Origin: WLMZ01 sp031410915
GTDB taxonomy: Bacteria; Actinomycetota; Acidimicrobiia; Acidimicrobiales; Ilumatobacteraceae
DNA: 64,000 nucleotides
NCBI GenBank assembly: GCA_031410915.1
Contig: JANNZY010000196.1
Location: forward strand, 39,594 to 103,593
Reading direction: 5' to 3'
The notes under the pieces were generated by a model, which was given only the letters and a program-made list of their open reading frames with translations, was not told where the DNA came from and did no database searches. The translations under genes were made by a program, and so were the position numbers. Shown piece by piece: positions 8,137 to 21,040 of this stretch; position 1 is the stretch's first letter; the number at the start of each line of letters is the position of its first letter.

Positions 8137-10557
8137 ATGGCGGACAGCCGCTTCATTGCCACGTACCGACTCCAATTGACCCCCGACTTCGGCTTCGACG
8201 ACGCCGTCGCCGTGCTCCCCTACCTGCGCTCGCTCGGCATCAGCCACGTGTACTGCTCGCCGTACCTGCAGGCAGCAGCGGGCTCGAACCATGGCTACGA
8301 CGTGATCGATCACGACATCGCCAACCGCGAGTTGGGCGGCGAGGAAGCGCTCGCCCGCTTCCACGCCGCGCTGCGCGACAACGACCTCGGCCAGGTCATC
8401 GACATCGTGCCGAACCACATGTCGATCGCCGATCCCGGGAACCACCGCTGGTGGGACGTGCTCGCCAAGGGCAGGTCCAGCGACAGCGCCCGCTTCTTCG
8501 ACATCGACTGGGACGCCCTCGGCGGCCGGGTCGTGCTGGCGGTGCTCGCTGACCCCTACGGCGACGTGCTCGACCGCAACGAGATCACCATCGATTCGGA
8601 GCATGGCGAGGTGCGCTACTTCGATCATCGCTTCCCCCTCGCCCCGGGGTCGCTGGACGGGGCCGGCTCGGTGCACGAGGTGCTCGAGCGCCAGCACTAT
8701 CGCCTCGCTCATTGGCGCACCGCGCAACACACGTTGAACTACCGCCGCTTCTTCGACGTGAACACGCTCATCGGCGTTCGGGTGGAGGACGACGATGTCT
8801 TCGACGCCGTTCATCGACGCGCATTGCAATGGGTGGCCGACGGTGTGGCGCAGGGCGTGCGTGTCGACCATCCCGACGGCGTGCGCGACCCGGCCGGATA
8901 CCTGCGCCGGCTGCGTGAAGCAGCGCCCGACGCGTGGATCGTGATCGAGAAGATCCTCGAACCGGGCGAGGCGCTCCCACCCGAATGGCCGGTGGATGGC
9001 ACCACTGGCTACGACGCGATGCAGCGCATCACCGCACTGTTCGTGGACCCGCGTCGCGAAGTCGCGCTGACGCGTGCCTATGCCACGTTCATCGGCCACA
9101 GCGACGACTACCCGTCATACGCTCAGACCGTGGACGAGAGCAAGCAGCTCGTGCTGCGCCGGGTTCTGGCAGCCGATGTTGCGCGCCTCGTCGACATGTC
9201 GCTGCGCGTCATCGCGACCGACACGCGTCTGCGCGACTTCGGCCGTGACGATCTGCGCGACGCGTTCGAGGCGGTGCTGCGGGCAATGCCCGTCTACCGC
9301 ACGTACGTCACGCCGGGATCACTGTCGGCCGAGGATGCGAAGGTCATTGCGTCGACCATCGACCATGGCCGCCGCTTGCTGCCCCACGTCGACGGGCGCG
9401 TTCTCGATTGGCTCGGTCAGGTCATGCGGATGGACACCACCGACCCGGCGGAGATCGAGATCGCAGCCCGGTTGCAGCAGCTGACCGGACCAGCGATGGC
9501 CAAGGGCGTGGAGGACACGACGTTCTATCGCTACAGCCGTCTCGTCGCGCTGAACGAGGTCGGCAGTGACCCGTCGCACTTCGGCAGCACGGTGGCCGCG
9601 TTCCACGCCGAAACCGCCCTCGCTGTCCAGCAGCACCCGATGTCGATGGTCTCGACGACGACTCATGACACGAAGCGCTCCGAGGACGTGCGGGCCCGCA
9701 TCGCGCTGCTCAGTGAGATGCCTCAGACCTGGACCGAGCTCGCGCTGCGCTGGAAGGCACGTCATGCCGACCGGTGGCCGGACGGCCTGCGCGACCTCGA
9801 CCTGGAGTACCTCGTCTACCAGACACTCGTCGGCGCTCATCCGCTGCCCGTCGAACGTCTGCACACCTACCTCGACAAAGCGATGCGCGAGGCCAAGCGG
9901 GCCACGTCGTGGCTCGACCCCGACGACCGATTCGAACGCGCCGCACACGCCTTCGTCGACACACTCGACATCGACGAGACGTTCCAGGCCGAGCTCGCCG
10001 AGCTGTCGGCTCGACTCTCCCCCGCCGCAGGCATCGCCTCGCTGAGCCAGCTCGCGCTGAAGCTGACGCTGCCCGGCGTGCCCGACATCTACCAGGGCAG
10101 CGAGCTGTTCACGGACAGCCTGGTCGACCCCGACAACCGCCGGGCAGTGGACTACCAATTGCGCCGCGACCTGCTGCAGCGCGCCGTCGACCGCGCCGAT
10201 CCGCCGCCACTGGATGACGGGGCCAAGCTGTGGCTGACTGCCCGGCTGCTGGATGTGCGCCGCAAGTACACCGACTCGCTCCTCGGACCGCATGCGACGT
10301 ACGAGCCGCTCGCGGTGACGGGGCAGGATGCCGATGCAACCGTCGCGTTCGGACGCGGCTGCGACATCGTCGTCGTCGCGCCGATCCGCCCGCTGCGCAT
10401 CGTGAGCGGCGGCTGGCACGACACAGTGGTCGATCTGCCCGCCGGCACATGGCGCAACGTCCTCGACCCGACCGCCGGCGACCTGCGCGGTCGACTCGAG
10501 TTGGCATCGCTCGCGAACACCTACCATCTCGCTGTGCTCGTCAGGACCTCTGCGTGA
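8137..10557 (+). CDS. treY: Maltooligosyl trehalose synthase
   Basis: An 806-residue GH13 enzyme that isomerises the reducing-end glucose of maltooligosaccharides to an alpha,alpha-1,1 linkage. It starts RFIATYRLQLTPDFGFDDA, the typical TreY opening, and has SHVYCSPYLQAAAGSNHGYDV, DIVPNHM, GVRVDHPDGVRDP (nucleophile Asp), VIEKILEPGE (acid Glu) and STTTHDTKRSEDVRAR. Length is normal for TreY. ATG 8137 follows TAGGTT (8124-8129) with 7 bases between, a leaderless arrangement. The stop overlaps the treZ start by GTGA, so the two enzymes of the pathway are coupled. Confidence 0.95.
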   Translation: MADSRFIATYRLQLTPDFGFDDAVAVLPYLRSLGISHVYCSPYLQAAAGSNHGYDVIDHDIANRELGGEEALARFHAALRDNDLGQVIDIVPNHMSIADPGNHRWWDVLAKGRSSDSARFFDIDWDALGGRVVLAVLADPYGDVLDRNEITIDSEHGEVRYFDHRFPLAPGSLDGAGSVHEVLERQHYRLAHWRTAQHTLNYRRFFDVNTLIGVRVEDDDVFDAVHRRALQWVADGVAQGVRVDHPDGVRDPAGYLRRLREAAPDAWIVIEKILEPGEALPPEWPVDGTTGYDAMQRITALFVDPRREVALTRAYATFIGHSDDYPSYAQTVDESKQLVLRRVLAADVARLVDMSLRVIATDTRLRDFGRDDLRDAFEAVLRAMPVYRTYVTPGSLSAEDAKVIASTIDHGRRLLPHVDGRVLDWLGQVMRMDTTDPAEIEIAARLQQLTGPAMAKGVEDTTFYRYSRLVALNEVGSDPSHFGSTVAAFHAETALAVQQHPMSMVSTTTHDTKRSEDVRARIALLSEMPQTWTELALRWKARHADRWPDGLRDLDLEYLVYQTLVGAHPLPVERLHTYLDKAMREAKRATSWLDPDDRFERAAHAFVDTLDIDETFQAELAELSARLSPAAGIASLSQLALKLTLPGVPDIYQGSELFTDSLVDPDNRRAVDYQLRRDLLQRAVDRADPPPLDDGAKLWLTARLLDVRRKYTDSLLGPHATYEPLAVTGQDADATVAFGRGCDIVVVAPIRPLRIVSGGWHDTVVDLPAGTWRNVLDPTAGDLRGRLELASLANTYHLAVLVRTSA

Positions 10558-12272
10558 TCTCGGTCTGGGCGCCGGACGTCGAATCGATCGAGCTGGAGAC
10601 ACCGGGCGGACGGATGGCAATGGAGGCCGGCGACGACGGCTGGTGGATCGGCACCGACCTCGAACCCGGCTCCCGGTACCGGTTCGTGATCGGCGGGCGT
10701 GCGTTGCCCGACCCGCGCTCGCCCCGCCAGCCGGAGGGTCCGCAGGGCTGGTCGCAGACCGTCGACCACGCGGCGTTCGAGTGGACGGACCACGACTGGA
10801 CGTCATTCCCGCTCGCGTCAGCCGTGATCTACGAGCTCCACGTCGGCACGTTCACACCGGCGGCGACTTTCGACGGTGTGATCGAGCGGCTCGACGAGCT
10901 CGTCGACCTCGGCGTGAACGCGATCGAGGTCATGCCCGTCGCGACGTTCGACGGCGCGCGCGGCTGGGGCTATGACGGCGTCAACCTGTACGCACCGCAC
11001 GAGGCCTACGGTGGGCCGGACGGTCTGAAGCGACTTGTCGACGCGTGCCACGCCCGCCGGATCGCCGTCATCATCGACGCGGTCTACAACCACCTCGGCC
11101 CGGTCGGCAACTCGCTGCACGAGTTCGGCCCGTACTTCACCGACACCTACCACTCGCCGTGGGGCGATGCCGTGAACCTCGATGGTCCGGGAAGCGACGA
11201 GGTCCGCCGTTTCATCATCGACAACGCACTGCAGTGGGTGGTCGACTATCACGCCGACGGGCTGCGCCTCGACGCCGTGCACGCCCTGCACGACGAGTCG
11301 GCGGTGCACATCCTGGAAGATCTCGGCGAGGAGATGCACGCTGCCGGCCGCCGCCTCGGCCGCACCGTCTGGGTCGTGGCCGAGAGCGATCTCAACGACC
11401 CGCGCCTGGTGCGATCCAGCGAGGCGTACGGCTACGGCCTCGACGCTGCCTGGTCCGACGACTTCCACCACAGCGTGCACGTCACGCTGACCGGCGAGCA
11501 CGAGGGTTACTACGGCGACTTCGGTGGGCTTGGCGACGTCGCCGCCGCCCTGCGCGATGTGTACGTCTTCGGTCGCCGGTACGCGCCGTCACGGCATCGC
11601 ACGCACGGCCAGGCGGTCGGCGAGATGGACCGCAGCCGGTTCGTCTGCTTCACCCAGAACCACGACCAGGTCGGCAACCGAGCCGTCGGTGAACGCCTCG
11701 GCCATCTCGTGCCGATCGAGCGGGTCGAGGTCGCAGCGGCGATCCTGCTGACGTCACCGTTCGTACCACTGTTGTTCCAGGGCGAGGAGTGGAACGCGTC
11801 GAGCACGTTCCAGTACTTCACCGATGTCTCCGATCCCGAGGTCGGCATCGCCGTGCGCGAGGGCCGGCGCGGTGAGTTCGGTGCGTTCGGTTGGGAGCCC
11901 GAGCAGGTGCCCGACCCGCAGGACGTCGAGACCTACCGGCGGTCCGTCCTGCGCTGGGACGAACGCGATGAACCCGACCATCGCCGCGTCCTCGATTGGT
12001 ACCGGTCGCTGATCGCGCTGCGTTCGACGCACCCGTCTCTGCGCGATGGTCGCGTCGCGGCCACCACGGTCGATGTCGACGAGGAGCTCGGTTGGCTGCG
12101 CATCGAGCGCGTCGAGTTGACCGTCGTCGTCAACCTCGGGGACGCGCACGACATCGCCGTGCGCGAACAGGCCGAGATCCTGCTCACCAACGACCCCGAC
12201 GCAGTGCTGTCCGGCGAGACGCTGTCCCTCGCCCACGACCGCGTCGCGATACTCGTCCACCACACCCCGTGA
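10554..12272 (+). CDS. treZ: Maltooligosyl trehalose trehalohydrolase
   Basis: A 572-residue GH13 enzyme that releases trehalose from the TreY product. It has a short N-terminal carbohydrate-binding beta domain (ISVWAPDVESIELETPGG) followed by the barrel with VIYELHVGTFTPAATF, AVYNHLGPVGN, GLRLDAVHAL (nucleophile), WVVAESDLNDPRL (acid) and FTQNHDQVGNRA, all standard TreZ motifs. Start GTG at 10554 overlaps the treY stop. Its 3' end is followed by a perfect hairpin at 12281. glgX/treX is not adjacent, so debranching must be encoded elsewhere. Confidence 0.95.
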   Translation: MISVWAPDVESIELETPGGRMAMEAGDDGWWIGTDLEPGSRYRFVIGGRALPDPRSPRQPEGPQGWSQTVDHAAFEWTDHDWTSFPLASAVIYELHVGTFTPAATFDGVIERLDELVDLGVNAIEVMPVATFDGARGWGYDGVNLYAPHEAYGGPDGLKRLVDACHARRIAVIIDAVYNHLGPVGNSLHEFGPYFTDTYHSPWGDAVNLDGPGSDEVRRFIIDNALQWVVDYHADGLRLDAVHALHDESAVHILEDLGEEMHAAGRRLGRTVWVVAESDLNDPRLVRSSEAYGYGLDAAWSDDFHHSVHVTLTGEHEGYYGDFGGLGDVAAALRDVYVFGRRYAPSRHRTHGQAVGEMDRSRFVCFTQNHDQVGNRAVGERLGHLVPIERVEVAAAILLTSPFVPLLFQGEEWNASSTFQYFTDVSDPEVGIAVREGRRGEFGAFGWEPEQVPDPQDVETYRRSVLRWDERDEPDHRRVLDWYRSLIALRSTHPSLRDGRVAATTVDVDEELGWLRIERVELTVVVNLGDAHDIAVREQAEILLTNDPDAVLSGETLSLAHDRVAILVHHTP

Positions 12273-12280
12273 CCTCCCCC

Positions 12281-12301
12281 GGTTTCGCGCTGCGCGAAAC
12301 C
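12281..12301. terminator. Hairpin between convergent treZ and treS
   Basis: Arms GGTTTCGCG (12281-12289) and CGCGAAACC (12293-12301) pair perfectly around a CTG loop. It sits in the 43 bases between the stop codons of treZ (12272) and the treS-maltokinase gene (12316). An outer CCCCC (12276-12280) and GGGGG (12311-12315) can extend the structure. There is no U-tract, as is usual in high-GC actinobacteria. It can serve both strands. Confidence 0.8.
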
Positions 12302-12315
12302 TGAGAGAGCGGGGG

Positions 12316-15503
<3,188 letters not shown>

Positions 15504-15507
<4 letters not shown>

Positions 15508-17354
15508 GACGGATCCTTCGGTCGAAGAGCGAACACATGGGCCGATTGCTGCCATGGATCGAGACGAACGTAGTTGCGCCCGCCTGCCCACGTGTAGCGC
15601 TGTCCACTGAGCAGGTCGTAGGCCTCGTACGCGCCCTCGAAACCGTGGCCCAGCTTGGTGATGTCGATGTTGACGAAACCCTCCTGCGGGTTGTGGTGAT
15701 CGGTGTTCGCAACGACAAGGATCGGGCTGCGGTCGAGGTGGTCGACACCGACGCGTTCGGGCGCCGTCTTGGAATACACGACGAGACGTGGGTTCTCGCA
15801 GTGGTGGAACACGAGACTCCGGTCGTGCTGCAGCGCAGCGTGTTCGCGGCGGATCTGGTTGACCCACTGCATCAGCGGCGCAAGCGAGTGCTCCTGGTGC
15901 AAGTTCCACGCACGCAGCTCGTACTTCTCGTTGTGCATGTACTCCTCGCTGCCCGGACGCTGCTCGCTCTCCTGCAGCTCGAACACCGGCGAGTACAACC
16001 CGTACGACGCGCTGAGGGTGGCTGCGAGCACGAGACGCGTCACGTACACCTGACGCAGGCCAATGGCGAGCTCGTCGGTGAGGATGTCCGGCGTGTTCGG
16101 CCAGGCACTACCGCGGAAGTACTCGATCGCGTCGCCGGACATCAGCTTGTCGAAGTACTGCTGCAGCTGCCACGGCGCGTGCTGCCACGGGAAGTGGTTG
16201 TAGGACACGCTGAACCCGACCCGGGAGAGCTGCAGCATCACCTCTGGGTGGGCGAACGCCTCGGCGAGGAAGATGATGGCCGGGTCGATGCGCTTGAGCT
16301 CGGCGATCATCCACTCCCAGAACGGGAACGGCTTGGTGTGCGGGTTGTCGATGCGGAACACACGCACGCCCTGGCGGTGCCAGAACTCGATCACGTCGGC
16401 AAGGGCCCGCCACAGCGCCTTCGCGTCCTTCGAGTCGAAGTCGAACGGAACGATGTCCTGGTAACGCTTCGGCGGGTTCTCGGCGTAGGCGATGGTGCCG
16501 TCCGGACGCACCGCGAACCACTCAGGATGCTCCGTCACCCACGGGTGGTCCGGTGCGCATGTGTACGCGATGTCGAGTGCCAACTCCAGCCCGCGATCGC
16601 GGCACTCGGTGACCAAGGTGGCGACATCGGCGACGGTGCCGAGCTGCGGGTGCACCGCCATGTGCCCGCCCTCGACCGCGCCGATCGCGTAGGGGCTGCC
16701 GACATCGCCCGGCTTCGCGTCGACGCTGTTGTCCTTGCCCTTGCGGTGCTCGCGCCCGATCGGGTGGATCGGCGGGAAGTAGACGATGTCGAAGCCGAGA
16801 TCGCGGGCGTGGTCCAACCGGCCAACGGCGTCGCCCAAGGTGCCATGACGCGGGTTGCCCGGATCGTTGCTGGCCGCGTCGGCGAGCGAGCGGGGGAAGA
16901 ACTCGTACCACGCACCGAACGAGGCGATGACCGGATCGACGATGATCGTGTGCGGCGGGCTCTCGACGTGGTCCGAGGTCGTGGCCGTGCCGAGCCGGCG
17001 CAGCTCCTCCGCTTCGTTCGCGGTGGCCTGGCCGGCATCGCGCTTGCGCACGATCTTGGACTGGATCGTCGCGCCCTGGTCGATCCACGTCTCGATCGTG
17101 AACACGTAGCGGCCGAGTTGCTCGACGACGAGTTCGGCGCTGTAGGTGCACCCGTTGACGTGTTCGAGTGGGGTGTGGGTGGCCGTGCCGTCCGGGGCGA
17201 TCACTCGCAACAGCCCGCCGATCTCGACGTGGCCGTCGCAGACGACGATGGCCGAACACCTGACGATGTCGCCGATCACCCGCTTGGACGGGTACGCGAC
17301 GCCGTTGGCCGTGACCGACGGCGACACGGACGTGATCGTCAACCTCGATGACAT
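15504..17354 (-). CDS. glgE: Maltose-1-phosphate maltosyltransferase
   Basis: A 616-residue GH13_3 enzyme that extends alpha-1,4-glucan from maltose-1-phosphate. After an N-terminal beta domain come SFGAWYEFFPRS, VYFPPIHPIGREHRKGKDN, LDIAYTCAPDHPWV, VFRIDNPHTKPFPFWEW (nucleophile Asp) and IIFLAEAF (acid Glu), all GlgE signatures. It is somewhat shorter than the roughly 660-700 of mycobacterial and Streptomyces GlgE. The ATG at 17354 was chosen because GGGAG lies 5 bases upstream; GTG 17369 and ATG 17366 are alternatives. With the fused treS-maltokinase it forms a trehalose-to-glucan operon. The branching enzyme glgB is not present here. Confidence 0.93.
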
Positions 17355-17491
17355 GACAGCTCCCATCACCGGCCCGCGCGTTCCGGGCCGTCGGCGTGCC
17401 CGTCGGGTCCGGTGGTCAAACGTCGCGCCCTGCGACGTGGTGGTTCACCAGGGCCTCGGCGGACACGACCGGTAGAGTACTGCGCGGGCGG

Positions 17492-18028
17492 CTACACCGC
17501 TGAGAACTGCTTGAGGAAGGTCAGCAGGTCGTCCGCGTGCTCTTCCTCGACAGCAAGAATGTTCTCCATCAGCCGGCGGGTGGTGATGTCACCGTCACCG
17601 ATCCAGCGTGCGATCTCACCGTAGGACTCGATCGCGATCCGCTCGGCGACGAGGTCCTCTTTGATCATGTCGATCAGGTCGCCGCCCGCCACGTATTCGG
17701 CGTGGCTGCGTTCGACGAGCGTGGCGGGGTTGAAGTCGGGCTCACCCTGCAGTTGCACGATTCGGGCCGCGATCTGGTCGGCGTGGCCCTGCTCTTCCGC
17801 GGCGTGCTGCAGGAACTCGGCCGCCACAGAAGCTGAATTGATGCCCTCGGCCATGAAGTAGTGGCGCTTGTAACGCAGCACGCACACCAGTTCGGTGGCG
17901 AGTGCCTCGTTGAGCACGGCGATGACGCGTTCGCGGTCCGCGCCGTAGTCGGCCGTCAGAGGACCCTGTTCGATGTGGGCACGCGCGTTCGCGCGCAACG
18001 TCTGGATGTCGGTCATGTGTTCGCTCAC
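17492..18028 (-). CDS. Bacterioferritin-like ferritin-domain protein
   Basis: A 178-residue all-helical protein. The four-helix ferritin core is recognisable: LNEALATELVCVLRYKRHYF (helix A with Glu), EEQGHADQIAARI (helix B, ExxH), KEDLVAERIAIESYGEIARW (helix C with Glu) and ILAVEEEHADDLLTFL (helix D, ExxH). These are the di-iron ligands of bacterioferritin/DPS-like proteins, so iron oxidation and storage or DNA protection is likely. GTG 18028 is preceded by TAGTCG with 7 bases between, matching the leaderless pattern although the last base is off. ATG 18016 is an alternative start. Confidence 0.82.
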   Translation of the reverse strand: MSEHMTDIQTLRANARAHIEQGPLTADYGADRERVIAVLNEALATELVCVLRYKRHYFMAEGINSASVAAEFLQHAAEEQGHADQIAARIVQLQGEPDFNPATLVERSHAEYVAGGDLIDMIKEDLVAERIAIESYGEIARWIGDGDITTRRLMENILAVEEEHADDLLTFLKQFSAV

Positions 18029-18072
18029 GGGCGGACGACTACCCCCGGAGTGTCATATTCAAACGAACTCGC

Positions 18073-18360
18073 TCACCGCTCGTCCTCGGGCACCTCGATG
18101 ACGAACTGCAGCTGCTGGTCCACGGCATCGCCCTCGGACAGCGCCGGCTCGTCGTTTGGCGCGGGACGCTCCCACACCTCGGGCTCCTCCTGCGCCGATC
18201 GCTCGGCGAAGGATTCGTCGGTCACGTCCGCGTCGGCGAACGGCAACGCGTGCGGCCGATCAGGTGGGAACTCCGCGCTGACCTCGTCGCTCGTCACGGG
18301 TTCGTCGCCACCGATCAGATCTTCGTCGAACGTCTCGGCCACATCCTGCTCGTCACTCAT
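18073..18360 (-). CDS. Small acidic hypothetical protein
   Basis: A 95-residue, strongly acidic, proline-containing protein beginning MSDEQDVAETFDEDL. No membrane segment or signal is visible and it is probably largely disordered. The ATG follows TACGTG with 6 bases between. It lies between the ferritin-like gene and the GH8 gene, both on the same strand. Function unknown. Confidence 0.55.
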   Translation of the reverse strand: MSDEQDVAETFDEDLIGGDEPVTSDEVSAEFPPDRPHALPFADADVTDESFAERSAQEEPEVWERPAPNDEPALSEGDAVDQQLQFVIEVPEDER

Positions 18361-18413
18361 GTGAGTCACGTACCCGATCCCGTGGCGCGCGGAACGTCTG
18401 GCCGCGGGGCGGG

Positions 18414-19487
18414 TCAGCAGCCGCCGAGGCGATCGGTGGTCAGCCACAGGCGCGCGAGCGCGACCCACGCTGCGCCGTAGTAGGTCGGCGACGCGTCGTC
18501 CATTCTCGCGGCGCGATCGAGCAGTCGAGTCGCACTCGTCCCGGCACCGGCTGCGTGCGCACTGGCGGCGGCGGCCAAGACGGTGATCGGGTGTCGCGTC
18601 GCGCCGGTCGAAGAGCCGATCGCCCGGCCGTCGAGGTCGTACTCGGCGCGCACGTCACCCGCCCGATCGGAGAAGAACGGCCACATCGCCGCAGCCACCT
18701 CGATGCCGGCGCGATTGCAGTCGGCCGCGAGTTGGATCGGCACCCGAGCCGCGTCGTAGCCGAAGCGCGGTGATGCGCCGGAGGGCGACGATGCCGGCTG
18801 CGCCGGGACACCTCTGTCGGACCAGTCCGGTGCAAGATGCGGCGCGTCCACGCCGAGCTCGGTCAGCATCGATCGCGCCGAAGCTGCGACATCGGCCCAG
18901 CGCGAATCGCCGGTCAGCCACCACAGCTGCGACATCGCCGGTACGACGAGGTAGCTCGGGTTGACCTCACCACTGTGTCGCGCCCAGGGTCCGGCCACCA
19001 GGACGCGCCGGCCGTCGACGACCACCGTCTCCAGATCGAGCACCGCTGTGCTCAGCCGCGTGCCGGCCCGACGAACAGCATCGTCGTCGAAGCGATCACC
19101 GGCGAGAGACAACGCCCACGCGGCGAGCAGATCGGCATCTGACGCCGAGCCGCTGTCCACGACTCGTCCAGCCTTCCAGCGCCAGCTGAGCAAGCCGTTC
19201 GGGCGCTGCAGGTGGGCCCCGGTCCACGACCAAACCGACCGAAACGTCGACTCGTCACCGATCGCGACCGCCAGCACCATCGCGTAGGCCTGACCCTCGC
19301 TGACTGTGTCACGGCCCTGATCGGTACGCACCACGCGGCCGTCTTCGTCGACGTAGCGATCGATGAATGCTTCGGCCGATCGCACCGCCGATGTGTCGGC
19401 GGCGTCGCGTCGACCATCGGCGTCCACCTTCGTCGCCCCTCCGAGCAGCAGCACGGCGAGCATGGTCGCGGCGAGAGCGCGAGTCAT
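18414..19487 (-). CDS. Secreted GH8-type endoglucanase
   Basis: A 357-residue protein with an N-terminal signal sequence (TRALAATMLAVLLLGG) and a glycoside hydrolase family 8 fold: SEGQAYAMVLAVAIGDESTF carries the catalytic Glu, SASDADLLAAWALSLAG the conserved Asp, and NPSYLVVPAMSQLW the typical third motif. GH8 enzymes cut beta-1,4-glucans, and BcsZ in cellulose operons trims nascent cellulose. Its start overlaps the stop of the cellulose-synthase-like gene (ATGA), so it is the BcsZ-like partner of that synthase. The last codon is Cys. Confidence 0.87.
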   Translation of the reverse strand: MTRALAATMLAVLLLGGATKVDADGRRDAADTSAVRSAEAFIDRYVDEDGRVVRTDQGRDTVSEGQAYAMVLAVAIGDESTFRSVWSWTGAHLQRPNGLLSWRWKAGRVVDSGSASDADLLAAWALSLAGDRFDDDAVRRAGTRLSTAVLDLETVVVDGRRVLVAGPWARHSGEVNPSYLVVPAMSQLWWLTGDSRWADVAASARSMLTELGVDAPHLAPDWSDRGVPAQPASSPSGASPRFGYDAARVPIQLAADCNRAGIEVAAAMWPFFSDRAGDVRAEYDLDGRAIGSSTGATRHPITVLAAAASAHAAGAGTSATRLLDRAARMDDASPTYYGAAWVALARLWLTTDRLGGC

Positions 19488-21040
19488 GCCGCCCTCGACT
19501 CGCGCTCGGTCGCGGCGACCGCGCCGGACACATCTGCCGGGACCGCCAGCGACGGCACGACAGCAGTTGCGACGCCGTGGCTGAGGATGCACATGTGCAA
19601 CACGAGGAACCCGACGTTGTTCAGCGTCGCCGCGTTCTGATCGCGGAGGAGGCCGAACAGGGCTGCCCCGAACAGCACGGCGAGCACACCCAGCGCCGGT
19701 GCGGCCGGCCGCCACTGCCGGCCGGACGTGGCGTGCTTGGGCGTCACCACGAACTTGCTCGGGCGCTTGAACAGTGCCTTGCACGACGCGTGGATGTGGA
19801 TCCAGAACGTCGATGTCGCGAGCGAGTAGGCGGCGAACGTGTACGTCCCCGCGCCGACACTCGCCACCGTGGCGAGGGCGAACGCGAAGTACGGCGCGAA
19901 CGCGGCCAGGAAGCCGTCGGCGGCGGAACCCGACAGCGGCTGCGCCCCGGTCAGGATGCGGAGCACCGGCAGCGACAAGTACACGAGCACCGTCCACCCG
20001 GACAGGAAGTACGAGGCCGACAGCAGGTACTGCAACTTCAAACGCAATGGCAGGCGTGACGTGGCAACGGTCGGGATCGCGCCGATGCAGCCACGTGCCC
20101 AGCGGTGCTGTTGAGTGACGTAGGACGCCAGGTCTTCCGGCCCGAGACCATTGGCCAGCACGTCGGGCACGTACTCCGACGCCCAGCCGGCCTCGTGCAG
20201 GCCGATCGAGAGTTCGAAGTCCTCGGTGACCGAACCCTCTGGAAATCCCCCGGCTGACTCCAGCGCGGTGCGACGGAACACGACGTTCGTGCCGCAGCAG
20301 AACATCGAATCGTGGCTGTCCTTACCGCGTGCGATGGGGCCGAAGAACAACGCCTGCTGGCTCCACGCCGCCGCGACAATCGTGTTCGTCGCCGCGTTCG
20401 CGTAGTACTGCGGGGTCTGCACGAACGCGACCTCGTCGCGACCGAACCGGGGCAGGGTGCGTGTGAGCAGATCGACGTGGGGAACGTGGTCGCAGTCGAG
20501 GACGAGGATGAACGGTGCCGACGTTCTGGCCAGCGCGTGGTTGATGTTGCCGGCCTTCGCGCCCTGGTGCAGGGTGCGGCGCACGTAGCGCACGCCGTGG
20601 CGCCCGGCCATCCGCTTCATCTCGTCGCGATTGCCGTCGTCGAGCAAGGCGACGCGCACGATCGCGCCCTGAAGCCGTGCCGCCGCGGCGACGGTGGCCT
20701 CGACGATGTCGACGGGCTCGTTGTAGGTCGGGATGAAGACGTCGACCTCGATCGCGCCGAGATCGCCGATCGGCGGCGGGAGCGGACGGCGACGGCGGCT
20801 GGCGAACACGCAGGTCCACCAGAAGCCGAGTGCTTGCACGACGTTGAAGACCTCGGCAACGAGCAGGATGCCGAACAGGAACGGGTTGCCGACGCGGCTC
20901 GGGCGCAGGAGCCAGACGAAGTAGAGCACCACCGCTACGCTGCTGAGTAGAGCCATCGCGCCGGAACGCAGGCGAACCGATCGGGCCGGCAGGCCACCGC
21001 GCCACGTCGGCGGCAGGAGTCGAGTGTCGGTCGTGTTCAT
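19484..21040 (-). CDS. Cellulose synthase-like processive glycosyltransferase (GT2)
   Basis: A 518-residue membrane GT2. Two N-terminal helices are followed by the cytosolic catalytic domain with the BcsA-type motifs IPTYNE, LLDDGNRDE, ILVLDCDH (DxD), SVTEDFEL (TED base) and QQHRWARG (QxxRW). Four or five C-terminal helices form the translocation channel. It lacks a PilZ domain, so direct c-di-GMP activation as in proteobacterial BcsA is not apparent. It probably polymerises UDP-glucose or a similar sugar and exports it. Overlapping neighbours are the GH8 gene downstream and the flippase fusion upstream (ATGA). Confidence 0.88.
   Translation of the reverse strand: MNTTDTRLLPPTWRGGLPARSVRLRSGAMALLSSVAVVLYFVWLLRPSRVGNPFLFGILLVAEVFNVVQALGFWWTCVFASRRRRPLPPPIGDLGAIEVDVFIPTYNEPVDIVEATVAAAARLQGAIVRVALLDDGNRDEMKRMAGRHGVRYVRRTLHQGAKAGNINHALARTSAPFILVLDCDHVPHVDLLTRTLPRFGRDEVAFVQTPQYYANAATNTIVAAAWSQQALFFGPIARGKDSHDSMFCCGTNVVFRRTALESAGGFPEGSVTEDFELSIGLHEAGWASEYVPDVLANGLGPEDLASYVTQQHRWARGCIGAIPTVATSRLPLRLKLQYLLSASYFLSGWTVLVYLSLPVLRILTGAQPLSGSAADGFLAAFAPYFAFALATVASVGAGTYTFAAYSLATSTFWIHIHASCKALFKRPSKFVVTPKHATSGRQWRPAAPALGVLAVLFGAALFGLLRDQNAATLNNVGFLVLHMCILSHGVATAVVPSLAVPADVSGAVAATERESRAA

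Noticed and set aside
15508..15909. N-terminal extension of TreS
   Set aside because: It overlaps the glgE coding sequence out of frame and has no similarity to TreS; GTG 15507 gives a normal TreS start and a 4-base overlap.
19488..19997. N-terminal extension of GH8 into the synthase gene
   Set aside because: Out of frame with the glycosyltransferase and Arg-rich; the signal peptide starts right after ATG 19487.
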